Part shown: positions 42,695-55,242 of the stretch, in pieces
Numbering within the stretch: position 1 is the first letter of the stretch
Layout of the letters: the number at the start of each line of letters is the position of its first letter
Assembly: GCA_029706075.1 (NCBI GenBank)
Contig: JAINUG010000015.1
Span: 2,878,307-2,942,306 of the forward strand
DNA from: Aldrovandia affinis
Lineage: Eukaryota > Chordata > Actinopteri > Notacanthiformes > Halosauridae
DNA: 64,000 nucleotides
Direction: 5' to 3'
Made by a program: the position numbers and the translations under genes
The notes under the pieces: generated by a model
What the model was told of the DNA's origin: nothing
What the model saw: only the letters and a program-made list of their open reading frames with translations
Databases searched by the model: none

Positions 42695-43255
42695 CCCATA
42701 TCCACCGAACTACGGGATTCTTTGTAGACCGCGCAAACCCTTCATTCACTGATCTAAGGGATATTCTGTAGACCGCGCAAACGCTACAATGATGCAAATT
42801 CAATTCATTGAAATATAACTCTTCACGTCAAATTTAAAAATGGTTACATGTAAATATAGATGTACGATTGTAAGAATTTATCTGTACATAATTTACACAC
42901 ATATGTTGTATATGATAACACTAATTTGTTAAAATGCTTAATTGATATGACATACCATATATCTCCACAAATTATGTATTATTATAAATTATGTACAAAT
43001 ACATATTTTCACATTTTCATAATTTGTATATGATGTTTTTCAATTTCAACTTTTTTTGTGATTGGGCATAACACATCAGTTTATACATAAAGATCATTTC
43101 ATGCTCTTTCCAGTGATACATAATTTGCCTATTGTTTCTCTTTCCATTTACAAGAGGGAAGTGTTAGACTGAAGGTTGGCTGAGTGTGAATGGGTGTGTT
43201 ATGTGGCTAGGCACATGCCATGTTTATAAAGAATAATGCATAAGGCGGATATGGG
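42695..43255. mobile_element. piggyBac-type MITE flanked by TTAA
   Basis: The ends are CCCATATCC (42695-42703) and GGATATGGG (43247-43255), a perfect 9-bp inverted repeat extended by CC/GG two bases inward. TTAA lies immediately outside on both sides (42691-42694 and 43256-43259), the target of piggyBac transposases. The 561-bp interior is AT-rich and non-coding. Near its left end TGTAGACCGCGCAAAC occurs twice (42723 and 42767). A relic of a piggyBac transposase is at 45.9-46.1 kb, but no link between the two is shown. Confidence 0.8.
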
Positions 43256-43259
43256 TTAA

Positions 43260-45600
43260 TAGGGTTTTGCCAGTAACATAGATTGTATAAAAGTGTTACA
43301 ATTGTATGACAATGTTAAATTCGTCAGTAAAAAAGTATGTATTTGTCCTTTTTCGTTTCAATCGATCCTCTGCATATCCATTACAATAACATTCCGATGT
43401 GATAAAGTGATTTAAATCTGAAAGGTAGATTCTAGTTCCACCTCCTGATTTGTACATTTAATTGAAAAGCAAGGCTACTCTATTGTCATTCTGCATTTGC
43501 CAAATCATTTTATATGCTCCTGGTCTTTCTCCCAGCCTATCAGTTCAGCTGTCAGTTTTCTGGCTTTTATTCAATCTGTGCCACTCTCTGTATCTCACTC
43601 TTTGTTCAGAGCAGTCAGGCCTTCTCAAAGTTCTCACATCACAATGGTGCAAGAAAGGAAAATCAATAGTCGGGAAAATTGAACATTAAAGAACACAACT
43701 GACATGATTTAATTGGATTTTATGAACTATCAAAATCTCCAGAGTATGCAGCCAATCACAGCTGAGGTGCAGTGTGTAATGAAGAGATGAAGGCTATCCA
43801 TTAAATGCTGAAAATAAGTAATTAGTGGCTAAACTAGAGACAAAGAAATATTGAAAAAATGGAATTTCAAGTATGTGTGGTGGTCAATGTAAATCAGGTC
43901 TAAAACCGTAGGGTTTTTGCACAGGACCAATATGATAAATGGTGTGGTAGTTAAGCCGTATGAGCATTAATTTATTAAAAGAAAGATCACACACACACAT
44001 ACACATAAACATGCACGCACATACACATGCACACGTGCACACACTCACACACTGCCATCAACTGCCCAATGCACTTAGCCTCATCAGTTCATCTGTAAAG
44101 TTCAAAGCATCCAGTAAGGTGTCATTTACTGTGATGTGAAATTAAGCATGCACTTTATCCAGACTGGGAAACATCCCAGAGTATCTCAACTATTTCAGAG
44201 GCAATGCAAAATACTGAATGAGTCAAACACAAAAACATGTTGTGGAGCAGATGAATGGGAGGAGATCCAATCCTGGCCAAAATACTTCTGGGTCCATGTG
44301 GGCCAAGACTAAAATGTTGTAAACTGAAAAGAGGTGGAGCTGACGCTGGACGCTGAAAATAAATTGTAGAAAAAAAACATAAAGGAAGAAGTCCTGATCT
44401 GAATAAAGCCTTCAAATGACTTCAAGAGTTCATCAGTCCCAGATGCCAGACCAGGTGTAAAATAATTACACTGTCAGTGACACCTCTGTAAGAGATCAGA
44501 AAACAAGAGCAACTCTGTGCCAAAGCTAAGTGAAGCTCATGCGTGCCAATCTTCATTAAAGCCTCAGCCAGAAATGAGAAATTATTATAACAGGAAGTAA
44601 AATAAGAACTGGGACACACAGCAGGATGTGCAGGAGAGGTACAAAAAAACCAGAAAGGGTTAGATGTGGAGGTGGCTCTTTTCATTTCAGGCATACTTTT
44701 TCAGAAAAGTCCTTGTTTATGAAGAGGTTGGTTCCTTTTAGGCATTTCACTCTTTTGAGGATCTCTTTGTCTTTGCATCTGAGCAGTTTAACTACAACCG
44801 ACCTTGGTTGCCCTTCAAACTTAAGCTTCCCATTTCTGTGCGACCTCTCCAATTCGATTAATTTGGGATCCAGTTAAGGTGGTCTGCAATTAGTTTCTTT
44901 CCCTTCCAAAGTATGGTCAACTAGATGAATCGCAAAGGTGAGAAAATGGATTTTCTGCTCACAAAGCAAACCATACCAGCCATACTAGAAATTGGGAACA
45001 AGCCAATTTGAATTACTTTTACAGTGTTCGCTAAATGATCAACTCGATTTTGAAAGGGCATCTCAAACATATATTTACAGAAATCATAATTTCTTTACCT
45101 GTTCTGTTCAATGTCTCTTATAAAACTACTCACTTGTTCACTGATCCTTCCATAAATGTATGTGCATAGCTGCCACTTGCTCTTTTATACTTTCATCTCC
45201 CCAAATAGCACAAACACATTTTCTTTGTCAGGTTTATCCAATGGTTACCTTAAAAATGTTGCTATTTTTTCCTCTATTGTTGAACTGAGATGTTTCTCGT
45301 AATTCTCTGCTGAATTTGAACTGTGTGCTAAGGAGATAATTATGATGGAACATCAATTGCTGGTATGTAGAACTAAAGGGTTAGCCATTGTTTACATGAT
45401 AAACAAATGTGACAAATGCTAATCTAAACAAGCTACAAGGTTACCAGTAAACCAGCTGAAAATGTAAATGTTCACCGGTAAATCATTCTCCTCTTTTAGG
45501 TAGATGTATCACTTTACTCACTTTACATTAGATGATGGGACTGTGGCTCCATCGTAAGTATCAAATGTCAGATTTAACATGGCCACTACTGAAAATATCT
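43260..45600. other. Mostly unique non-coding stretch
   Basis: No coding domain or transposon recognised. An AC-rich microsatellite lies at about 43988-44055. Frames near 43462-43689 and 44155-44877 have no family motif. Confidence 0.5.
43988..44055. repeat. Imperfect AC/ATAC/GCAC microsatellite
   Basis: CACACACACATACACATAAA continues through ACACATGCACACGTGCACAC to CTCACACACTG. Confidence 0.85.
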
Positions 45601-45929
45601 TAAATTAGCAATCCTTTTTTGGCTGTTGTTGGTTAGAATGGATACGTCTTAGGCATAGGTGGTATAGGTGATGGCCTAGGGCTTCACTTCTATCTATGGG
45701 GCCGCACACGCCATTGTTTTTGTCATACCATATTAAAAAAGCAGCAACAGCTGTCAACATTATCAAAATAAATAAGATATATCCAAATATTGCACCAAAA
45801 AACCCCCAAAATAATAATATGTAGTATATACCTAATATAACCAAGACAATGTTGCACTTCTGGAAATTGTCCGCTCTCATTGCACAAAACTATTTATAGT
45901 GCCTGTTAGTGTTAGTGCCTTTAGTCAGG

Positions 45930-46090
45930 CAACAAAAAAAGATATAGGTAATTTTGGTTGTGCCAGTCATTGAAGCAGTCCCTCTTTGCTACAAAGCACA
46001 AGGGCATGTCACAGGTCATGCACTTGATAGGTTTCTTCTGGTCGCAGAGCCAGCGTTACAAGCTGACCGGTAGCTACTCACCAGCCATAA
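45930..46090 (-). pseudogene. piggyBac transposase C-terminal Cys-rich domain relic
   Basis: On the minus strand, about 46055-45945, I read RWLCDQKKPIKCMTCDMPLC then FVAKRDCFNDWHNQNY. This matches the C-terminal cross-brace zinc region of piggyBac-family (PGBD4-like) transposases, CxxC...CDxPLC...RDCFxxWH, which contacts transposon ends. A TAA lies directly before it in frame and the DDD catalytic core is not recognisable upstream, so it is an isolated relic. The overlapping hydrophobic frame at 45605-45880 has no recognised relation to it. Confidence 0.6.
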
Positions 46091-46170
46091 ACGGGATCCT
46101 GGCCATTGATAAACATATTTTCATCGGATGCTGCTGACCTCGCTCTCACTCAGGGGTCGCTGTTCACTGC

Positions 46171-46176
<6 letters not shown>

Positions 46177-46252
<76 letters not shown>
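46177..46252. repeat. Long perfect TA microsatellite (about 38 units)
   Basis: An uninterrupted TA/AT run of about 76 bases, the longest simple repeat in the window. It is likely to be length-polymorphic and to form cruciforms. Confidence 0.97.
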
Positions 46253-46256
<4 letters not shown>

Positions 46257-47125
46257 CATCTATGAGATGGGGTAATGGTGGATTTAAAATCATCCTTTTA
46301 GTGAGCTGTACCTAGCTACACAGAAGTGCATACAACCTCTTGTGAGTGATTCAAAACTAAGGAACCAGAGCTGCTGTCATTAAGAAGCACAATACACAAA
46401 GTCTCCCCCTTTTTGCTAGCTGAGTCTAAGCCCACTGCCTTAATGGTTGATAAGAGGGATTCCTGTTTTGTTGCCTGATCTCAACTGAATGTGATTCCTA
46501 GTGAGTCCCAGAAGGAACCATTCCAGGAGCAGTTGTACTGCCCTGAGCCTAAACAAATTGATATGCTATGTTGACTAAGGGGGGTTCAGGATGCTTCTGA
46601 CAGGTAATCCCTCTGCCACTGTACCCCGAATTATATACTAAAGGTCTGTGCAATTGGCTGCTCAGACACACACCTTGAGAGAGGAACTCAGAACACCATA
46701 TTTTAAAGGCCAGCATGCACTGCTTGGAAATCCTATCTGCCATCTGCTTGTCATGCTTGGGTCCAGGCTGATCATGTTGAACCATCTCTGAAAGGGTCTG
46801 AGGTATAAGTATTTGGTAACCAATGGCTGATGTGGAGTATGCTTTGAGAACCTGAGTAGCATATAGGATCTAATTCATTGTCAAATAGCCTTTTCATATG
46901 TTTTTGGAGGTGGAGCAGTGTTCTCTCCAAGTACACTATATTTAGCACCAGGATCAGCAAGTCCACTGGTGGGATCTGACTAATACCCACAGTCTGTCTT
47001 AGTCATGAAAACCCAAGATCAACACATACAATCCATTTTGAGCTTCTCATGTGAGATTCCCAATTCCTCCATAGTATTTCAAAGGACTAATTGAAAATCA
47101 GTTAATGGGGATCTGTTGGCTCTGC
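46253..47125. other. Non-coding stretch, nothing recognised
   Basis: Frames at 46549-46990 on the minus strand are overlapping and motif-free. No repeat structure was seen. Confidence 0.5.
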
Positions 47126-48588
47126 ATAAAAGTTGTGAAAGCACACACTAAACTATAGTGACGAATTGTTTTGCCAATATGCGTTTGTTCATCAAGGTCT
47201 TGTTTATGTAAGGGTGTGAAAATAGTTTAGCACATCTGAGATCTAAATAGCTAAAAACCTGTTTTTATCAGAACTGGTCACATTTATTTCAGGCTGTGGG
47301 AGGGCTATATGCTAATTTCAAGAATATTCATGATCCACACCTGAGGCTTGTCCACACCTGTAAAATCTGTCAGATGGGCCATCTCTCTCAAAGGCCGCCA
47401 GACAAAGAGAAAAGCCATCAGAGTAAGCAATAGTCAGTGAGCCATGCAGAAAGTTTTTTTTCATTTGGGAAGATTCATTGAAAACAAACTATATACAAAA
47501 CATTCCAAATTAAAACATGGTGAGACAATTTGTTCTTTCACAGTCTTTGGTGCCACTTCTCAAAACAGTTTCTGGTCAACGGTAGACACAAGGGAACGTC
47601 ACAAACCGCTGTTTCCCGACATCTTGCAGAGTACACATTTATTGCAACCAACAGAAGCCAATTTGCCAACATCCAGAGTGTTTGGCAGTGGACACAGGCA
47701 CATGATCAAAAGTAGCCCGTTTTCTGGGTTCAAGATATTTATCGTTAAACGTCTGTCGGAAAACGAAAGCAAAATCCGTGTCTGCGAAGACACGAAAGAC
47801 AAACAAAACAAAACCAACGAACAGGAACAAACAAATCCAAAGTAAACAGGTAAATCCCACGTATCCAAAAACGTGGTATAAACTAAACGCTGGGAATCTA
47901 AACAACAACAAGCACACGAACAAACAAGTTCTCGAGAGGCAAGAAACATTAATCACAATAGGTATTATCAAGCTAAGCTAGATAATGTCCAAGCGCCTAA
48001 AACAGAATGCCAGCTGGTTAAATATCCTCCCGTTAATTATTCGCAGCAGTCGAATACTTTTCACGCAGTATTTGAAAATATGGTAAATAAAATAAATATC
48101 AGCATACACCGTCTGTTGCTGGCAGCTGCATAACCGTAAACACAGACAAGATCCGATATAATGTCGGGACATTGTTTACGCTGCAATTTAACACACGAAT
48201 TCATATATTGAATATATCACAGTATTTGATAACATGGCAGATCAAATATAGTTACTTACTCTTCGTCAGTTATTGTCTTCGCTCGCTTTCCATCGATGCT
48301 CTCAAACACTGCAGCGCAGAAAATCTTTCCATCTTGAATAAAATTGTATGTCTGTATAAAATCTTGCTTCAAATTGTCGGGACAGTTTGTGTTTGTTTAC
48401 GCCGGCGTTTTCACACATGGCCCCACGCCCCTCCCCACACCTCCCGAAACTCGCACCTAGTTACCATGTCAATAGAAGGGGACGGTACTAAAAGGTAAAA
48501 AACAGAGTAAAAACAAGGTTTACTTTTGGTCTAATTAACCTAATTTAAAATCCCATTTGATTTGCCAGTGCTCAAATCGGAAAGTCGC
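47126..48588 (-). repeat. Dispersed LTR-like repeat, copy 2 (inverted relative of 25868-26935)
   Basis: It begins AGTTGTGAAAGCACACACTA and ends AATCGGAAAGTCGCGA, the reverse complement of copy 1. The match runs through CGAGAACTTGTTTGTTCGTG and TTAACGGGAGGATATTTAAC, both read on the minus strand. It holds about 220 bases missing from copy 1 (about 47435-47645), including AATAAA on the minus strand (GCAATAAATGTG). It also differs by small indels in 48050-48480. The longer copy suggests an LTR-type unit with TATA-like and polyadenylation words in the right order, but no TG...CA termini or TSD are certain. Confidence 0.65.
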
Positions 48589-51500
48589 GATTCTAAGGTT
48601 TCTGTCAATGTTTTTGTCGCGTGTGTGTTAATCTGGTCTAAATTAAATATTGCTTCCAGGGAAGGTCAAGATAGAGCGAGAAAATTAACAGCTAATACTG
48701 AGACAGTTTTTCTGGAAATGTCATGTTATAGTAACATCAGGGAAACTGCACAGAGGAATCACATAAATGAGGGCTGGACTCACACTTAGTTTTGCAAGGA
48801 GAGCCCCAACTACTGGAAGGGAGAAGAACACAAGCCTGATGTTTATATTGGAATGCAGGCATCAAACCACTAGAGCCCACGTAATCCTGTCTCATCTGGT
48901 TTTAAGAGTAGGGTAGCCCACTAGCAGGCTACGCATTTACAACATGCCCAACTAAGGCAATGAGCACCATTACCAATCAACCTTAGCTGTGCATGCCTGT
49001 AGATAAGGCCACTATTGTCAGTGGTCCTGAAGGAATCAGCAGAAATGTCGGAAATGAGCTGAAGTCAAAGAGGAGAAGCGGCCCTCTGCTCTTCCCCCAC
49101 CACAGCTGGCATCGCACCAGGTTAAGACTCCTTTACACAGACCACAGTCTCAACAGAGGGTAATGGAGCATGCACTGACAAAGCACAAGCTTCATCCCTG
49201 GGATTGGGTCCCTGAATACATCAAGGAAACTCAGGTTAGCTAATGGGCTAATTTAGGGAACCACATTGTGGTGCGCTTGAGGGCTCCCTCTCTCCTTAGC
49301 CCATGTATGATTAATTTAGGATTTGGGGGAAGGCCCAGTGCAAGCCAGGTTGGGAACCCCTTTTTATATTTTTGTTTGGGGTAATTTACTACCACAACAT
49401 ATCTTTTCAAGGTTACCATTGATATGCTCCTCTCATGTTGAGAATTGTGGTGATACCAAACATTGATAGGGCTTGGGGAAAACAGCTTGGTTTATACAGA
49501 GATGTTGATTGAGCTGATATTTGGAGAGACATAATATGCTCAGGCAAAGAAAATTGCTACCAGCTGACAAGGCCAATCATACCATGTTAAGCTCTGATTT
49601 CAATCTGGTGGGCTATAATTATTTTCTCCATGATCCATAATTTACAACTCATAGGTAGAACCCTGAAATTGCGGTATGTGACTTAAGCTTGTATGTTTTG
49701 TGTGCTGATCTAATATGGACTGCACTGTCTGCCAAAGCTACATTTACATGTATTAGTGCCCTGCTTTCATTCAGAGTAATAAACCTGTCAATGATAGAAC
49801 CACGCTTCTTTATGAGCATTTAGGTTAGACTGGGCCATATTCTGTTTCCCTGTGCAGGATGACCAAAATGCATCCCCTTCCCCCCCTATACCAGGACAAC
49901 TTTGGTATAAATGCCTCACATCAAAAGAGTATCTCTGTCAGTCATGCAGGAAAACCCACAAGTTAACAGCACTATATAGCTGCTATAAAACATTCATTGT
50001 GTAACTCCAGAAACAAAGATGCAGCATAAGTACACAGATGACAATGTGCCCTATATTTCTTTAGTAAAGAACATTATAATATTTATAATCATTTCCCCTC
50101 TTTTATACCCTTCAATGTTAGAAATGAGATCACTCATATTACTTAATCTGTGCAAATGGGTGATAATAGTCAAATGAATCACACCTTACATAAATCCAAA
50201 TGCAATCTAGTCCGAGCAAATGCATGATAAATAGTGTACCCAGTTGTGTATGTAATGGATTTTAAATTTAGCTTTGTCTGCTTACACTCACAAAGAGGAT
50301 AATGTGCAATTCTGCACTGTACAATCAATAATTACGTGGTTTAATTACTGCTACAAACAATATTAAACCTTGTGCTGTGGCTTGTTTCAGATAAAACTAG
50401 TTTGGAAACCAGTTCACAGAACTTCTCTTTTCAATTCTAATAGTTTATATAAGATTGATGAATACATAACATGGTTGAACAAGACAGTACTGCTTTTTAC
50501 AAGGGTAACAGAATGAGTCCTTGATCCAGAAAACAATAATATTCAAATTTGTGTATGTGTGTACTGTTTTTAGTCACTGTCATCTGTAGGCAAGACAGAT
50601 CATATATTCCATACATCGTATGAAATATTAAAGAATTTCCTCACGTAAATCCTTCCTTGAAAGTACATCATGACGATAACGGGGCGTTCAGCCCATCTAG
50701 GCTTGTCATGTGCTAATCCTTGCAAAAAATACAGACCTTTCCACAATATGTTGCATCATGTCCAATGTATCATCATGAATAAACTGCTAGTCACAAAGCA
50801 ATGTGATGGCAAAACCTAGCAGAAAGTCTGTAGGTATTCAGGATGACATGGAAAACCAGCTTGACCATATACGAGTATGGTGATGCATATACAGTACAGT
50901 ATATATATACGGTATATATATTTTTTTGTGTGTGTATGGGTATCAAGCTTTTTCCTGCAGGAGTGTATTCTCATAAGTGTGCTGATGGGTTTGTGATGAT
51001 TATTGTGAGAGTAACATTGAGAGCGAGAGAGGTTTTCAGTGCCATTGGGGGAGCAGGCTCATGCTTGATAAGTGAGAAGTCCTTTACACAAAATGGTGCT
51101 TTATGACACTAATAAATTAAAATGAAGAGTATGTTTAGCAATAAAAGGGCCTGCAGTGCAGAAAAATGTTTCCATTTTGAAATTAAAGACATGCTTAGAG
51201 GTCCTTAGTGATGTTAAGATCTGGAGTAGCCCCCAACTGTATATTTTTTTATTTAAGCCTACAGTTTGCACTCCAGATCTGGGTGTGGCATGGAAGCTCA
51301 GACAAGGCAATGCATCTGCACTTCTGCCACAGAAGACAATAGATCATAATGATCTCAACATCCCTGCTGGTACAACCTATACGTAAAACAAGCTATGCTT
51401 GGGAATGCTAGGGAAACAATGTAGACTGTACATTTCTATCAGCACTACTGAAAGATTGAGAATTATACTGCTCCCAAGACTGGGTCATGGCAGAGAATAC

Positions 51501-51739
51501 ATTTTCATGAGTAAGGATATTTCTATCACTCATTTCATATCCCTAGTATTGTATAAGTATACATAATCTTTATTTATTTTAAACTTAGTATTACAGCTGC
51601 AAAAATCTATTGAACTATTACATAAAACGTCCAAAAAGGGGGTGGCTCATGAAAATCTATAATTTTCAGTTTCACAATTTTCAGTTTCAATTATGTTAAA
51701 TTAGGCCGTAGCATTAGGGTGTTGGGATACATAGCAAAA
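48589..51739. other. Mostly unique non-coding stretch
   Basis: No transposon, domain or array recognised in about 3.1 kb. A short TA/TATG run is near 50885-50925. The frames at 48562-48789, 50843-51106 and 51101-51386 have no known motif. A GC-moderate part at 48960-49290 has fewer simple words, but nothing I can name. Confidence 0.5.
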
Positions 51740-52583
51740 CATATTGTGGCCATTTTGCGGTTGCAAATAGCAACACAATAATGATCAATTTACTAAGACC
51801 GGTTATAATTACACAATCAAATAAATGAAATGCCCTAATTTGTAATTTGCAGTATGATACACCCATAAAAAGGGTCCGAAACATCATTGCACGCTCACAT
51901 GTCCAGATCATGCCAAGAAATGGATACACAGCAACCAGGCACAAGTAGCGAGGGAACGACAATAAAAAGAAAACTTAAATTTACACATCAGGAAATAGAG
52001 GTATGGGTCGACAAGGTACAGCCTCACAACGAAGTATTACAGAATAGAAAAACAACACCAATGGAGAAGGAAAAATGAATTAATTCATTAGGAATAACAA
52101 AACTAACAGTAGATGATTTAAAGGAAACAAACAACCGATGATGTAAATAAAATATTACATGACGTTGGGTGGCATCCACTTTCCTACAACATAATGCGGG
52201 AAAAAGACAACAGCAGTGGTCCAACTGAGGAAAGAACATTAGAATAAGAATAAAGAATAGAAACAGCTAAACTTGTGATGGGTGAAGGCCACAGAGATAT
52301 ATAAAAATATATTCACGATTAATTCTATACTCTTCTGACCGTATACGCACAATAAGATAATTCAAATTCAGAACTGCGTTTTTTTATACTGACTGCTAGG
52401 TGATGACAAATTGGTCATTAGAAATCCTGCGTCCTTTCATATTATTTTAATTTTAAGTTCTACCAAATAATATGTATGCCATATAGAATATATATTTACA
52501 ATTCTCACTTAGCTGTCTGTAGATACATGTATTGCTGAAAATAAAGCTGTCATGTCATGAACTGGGCTACTTTGCAACAACAT
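51740..52583 (+). mobile_element. Myb-carrying Harbinger-type element, uninterrupted copy 2
   Basis: It aligns in the same orientation with 22215-22711 plus 25475-25868. It keeps the joined sequence CATAATGCGGGAAAAAGACA between the two halves, so it shows the state before the 2.76-kb insertion in copy 1. The Myb-like frame starts near 51887 (MSRSCQEMDTQQPGTSSEGT), with KRKLKFTHQEIEVWVDKV and, after losses, TVDDLKET; the sequence then reads LSYNIMREKDNSSGPTEERT in another frame. It ends at CTTTGCAACAACAT (52583). No transposase is present. Confidence 0.75.
51887..52240 (+). pseudogene. Myb/SANT-like partner protein relic (copy 2)
   Basis: This is the same protein as at 22381. The basic N-terminus and first helix (FTHQEIEVWVDKV) are intact, and a short frame runs to 52078. 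The recognition-helix part occurs twice in degraded form (TVDDLKE near 52110 and TDDVNKILHDVGWHP near 52135-52180), suggesting a small internal duplication. The C-terminal SYNIMREKDNSSGPTEERTL is readable at about 52183-52245. Stops and frame changes make it non-functional. Confidence 0.7.
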
Positions 52584-53064
52584 TTGTGTTTATTTGTTTT
52601 GCATCGCTAGAACAGCAACCAGCACCTTGAAAATGGTAAAATACCAAGGCGATATCAGCACTCAGCATGATTTTAAGCATTCTTAAAATTCTCATGCAAA
52701 GATGACAGTCATAAATAAGGCATTCATTAGTAGATCAGATGGAATACTTAACCTAATTGACAAAATCTCCACCCTGTTTTAACATGTTCACCCCATGTAT
52801 AAATACGAAACTATTCATGTAAAGGAAAGTTGCAAATGGACTTAACCCCGGCAATTTACATCCTAATAGTGATTTTACCCCTTGTGACTGCTTAGTAATT
52901 CTGATATTGCGATCTTTTAGTGACGAAGCGACAGCTTTGGCGTTCTAATCCTTTAGTACATCTGGCCTTTAGTCTTTGCAATACTTATAGTGTATAGTAT
53001 ACATATTAATGTTATGTAATATTTTGTTTATTTAATATATATTAATTATACAGTATATATATAG
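52584..53064. other. Non-coding stretch with an older repeat trace
   Basis: The part 52740-52810 (TAACCTAATTGACAAAATCT ... CCCTGTTTTAACATGTTCAC) resembles 29690-29760 in the same orientation, so both belong to some old dispersed repeat. The rest is AT-rich. Confidence 0.4.
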
Positions 53065-53879
53065 TGTAGCAGAACCTGGGGTGTTGAGTTGCAACTCTGC
53101 CTGTGATCAATAATAAAAGCGATAAACACAGTATAATGCCAACCAGTTCTGTTTATTCTTTTAAATGGAAAAGGGAAGGGGAAGGGAAAAAGGGAAAGTC
53201 CACAATCCTTGTTCATCGTCGTTGTCTGTAATCCAATATGCAAGTCCAATTCAGTTCCGCAATCCAGTCCAGTAGTCGGTACACAAAGGGGGGTCCTCAA
53301 ACAATCCGGGTCAAACACGATAAACAATCAAAAACACTTCTCAACACTCTCTTTAACACACTCTCTCTCCACAACACTCTCCGCAATCACTACCCTACTC
53401 CTTCGCCGTGTGACAGGAATCAGCCCTTGAAATAGGCCTCCGAATGTCCTTCAGCTGTTTGTAAAATTGGATGGGGTGCAGGTGCGTTCCCACATTTCTG
53501 TCCAGCCATATAGGGAAAAGGGGTGGAGCCAGCATCCCACCACGTACCTCCCGTCAATCACTCGCCCTTGGGCTGCCTCCGGGTGGCTGCCAGAATATAT
53601 ATATATAACTATTGTTTTTGGATTATTGTGTATGACCTGGATTGCCTAACGAACCTGATTATTACCGAAAATAATTGTATGAGAAAGTGGATGTGGATAA
53701 GATCTGGGAAAACAGATTACGACTATGAGTACAGATTATGGATTTGGACTGTTTTTTCCCCTCTCCCTTATTGTGCGTTACCCCTAATAAAACCCGATTT
53801 GTTCCAGTTGTTCATCTTGTGTTGTGCTTGGTTATCAAACTTGGTTGCATGGAAACCCCACACCCCTATTCCCACTACA
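53065..53879 (+). mobile_element. LTR-like element, second example (family unknown)
   Basis: It starts TGTAGCAGAACCTGGGG and ends CCCACTACA, giving TGTAG...CTACA termini. AATAAA (53786-53791) lies about 90 bases before the right end. The left half has a minus-strand polyadenylation-like word (CTGTTTATTCTTTTAAATGG, near 53148). The flanks are TA-rich, so the TSD cannot be read. Layout, right-terminal word CACTACA and the paired outward polyadenylation-like words resemble 35346-36581, but the two are not similar along their length. Confidence 0.45.
53786..53791 (+). terminator. Polyadenylation signal in the LTR-like element
   Basis: AATAAA within CCCCTAATAAAACCCG, near the right end, as in an LTR R region. 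Confidence 0.4.
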
Positions 53880-54785
53880 ATATATATTTGTGTTATTTAA
53901 TATTGAAATAAAATAACCTTAAAATTGTAACATTTTCACAATCTGTGCATAATAACATAAAAAAGGTTTTACATGGGTTTCAATGGGCAGCTCTAATGTT
54001 TTGCACTCACAGCAGAGGCATGTAAACCACAGAACCGTAGAAAACAGCAATTGTTTTAAATGACATGGCACTTTCCCATCCAAAGTTTACATCCAGAGTT
54101 AGGAAGAAGCTACAGTTGATGAAACCTGGAGAGATGTTGAGCCTGCCATCTATCTCTGTACCTGCATAAACTGGATCTGGCAATGAATTCAAATAAATCA
54201 ATATGTTGCTTTGAACTTTCATCAGAGCGGCATATCAGAAGCACATAATGTTAGAAATGATGGATGACCGCCCACTCAATCAAAATTAAAAATTATAATT
54301 AGTGTCAATAGGGTAATTGAAATAACTTCTCACAGTAATTTTATAACTTTTAAACTCCTGAAACAAATTTATATTTGCATATATAACATATTTATGTTAT
54401 ATTCTTATATAATTCAAACCTTTGTATTTTCAACAGACATCAGATCACAAAAATGTATTTTAATGAAACCACCGTAAATGGCAAGCAATGAATAATCTTT
54501 TCTCCTTTGTAGTCAAGGCAAACAAGACGGATCTTAGCCTTACATCCATCAGGGAGGAGCAGCCGAATTAAACATTAAATATAAAACAGAGACCAGAGGC
54601 GATGCCTTAAGGCCTCTGTGACCACCATCTCTGAGCATTCAATTAAGTCCTTTTCACATGATAGAAAAAAACTCCTGCAGGCTAGAGAAAAATAGGGAGC
54701 AGAACTGCAGCAGAATACCCTGCTCCAAGATCACAGAGTAAAGCCACCCTACTTCATTAGAGGATGGCCTGATTTGCTTCTGGAA
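53880..54785. other. Non-repetitive stretch, possible conserved non-coding part
   Basis: No coding signal recognised. The portion 54490-54785 has even composition and no simple repeats, a texture compatible with conserved non-coding sequence. Not testable here. Confidence 0.35.
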
Positions 54786-55242
54786 ATGCAATTACATTGA
54801 AACTGTTCTTTCCTCTTTGTATTATGACTAACAGTACAACATCAAGCAATTAGGTATTTCATTCAACTTTATGATTTCCTTCAAGCAAAAATAGTTTAAA
54901 CAACATTTTTATCATACATGACAAAATGGTAACACAGCTGCAGAACTACACGAAAATAGCAATTATTCTACTATACCATGTTTACTTTTTTTTCTCAAAA
55001 ATAATAATAATTTTTACACTGATATCCAGTTTGCAACATATAACCATCCATTGCAATCAGTGCTGTCTTCCATATATTGGCATATTATTTTGATTAACTT
55101 TAGATGAAATTTTCATGATATTTAGTCTTGACTATTTCTCTAATGGACTTTACAGTCCACTATGCCTTTTATGATTTTATGATAAAAGGTTTACGATTGT
55201 ATTTTATTTTATTTTATGAGTCCCTTTGGACAGTATATGCCA
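54786..55242 (+). repeat. Duplicated segment, copy 1 (empty of insertions)
   Basis: From ATGCAATTACATTGAAACTG to CAGTATATGCCA this matches the segment that begins again at 57613 and ends at 63616, at high identity by eye (a few substitutions over several hundred bases). Copy 1 lacks three things present in copy 2: about 92 bases after CCAGTTTGCAA (57862-57960), the Gypsy element and the hAT MITE. It therefore gives the empty sites for both insertions. No terminal repeats that would make it a transposon were found. Confidence 0.9.

Noticed and set aside
45605-45880. Minus-strand frame with a hydrophobic segment (LVILGIYYILLFWGFFGAIF)
   Set aside because: It looks like a membrane helix, but the codons come from an AT-rich run. 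There is no signal of a gene around it, and it overlaps old repeat sequence next to a piggyBac relic.
46177-46252. TA repeat as a regulatory or origin-like element
   Set aside because: A long TA run is a common microsatellite in fish. There is nothing else at the site to support a function.
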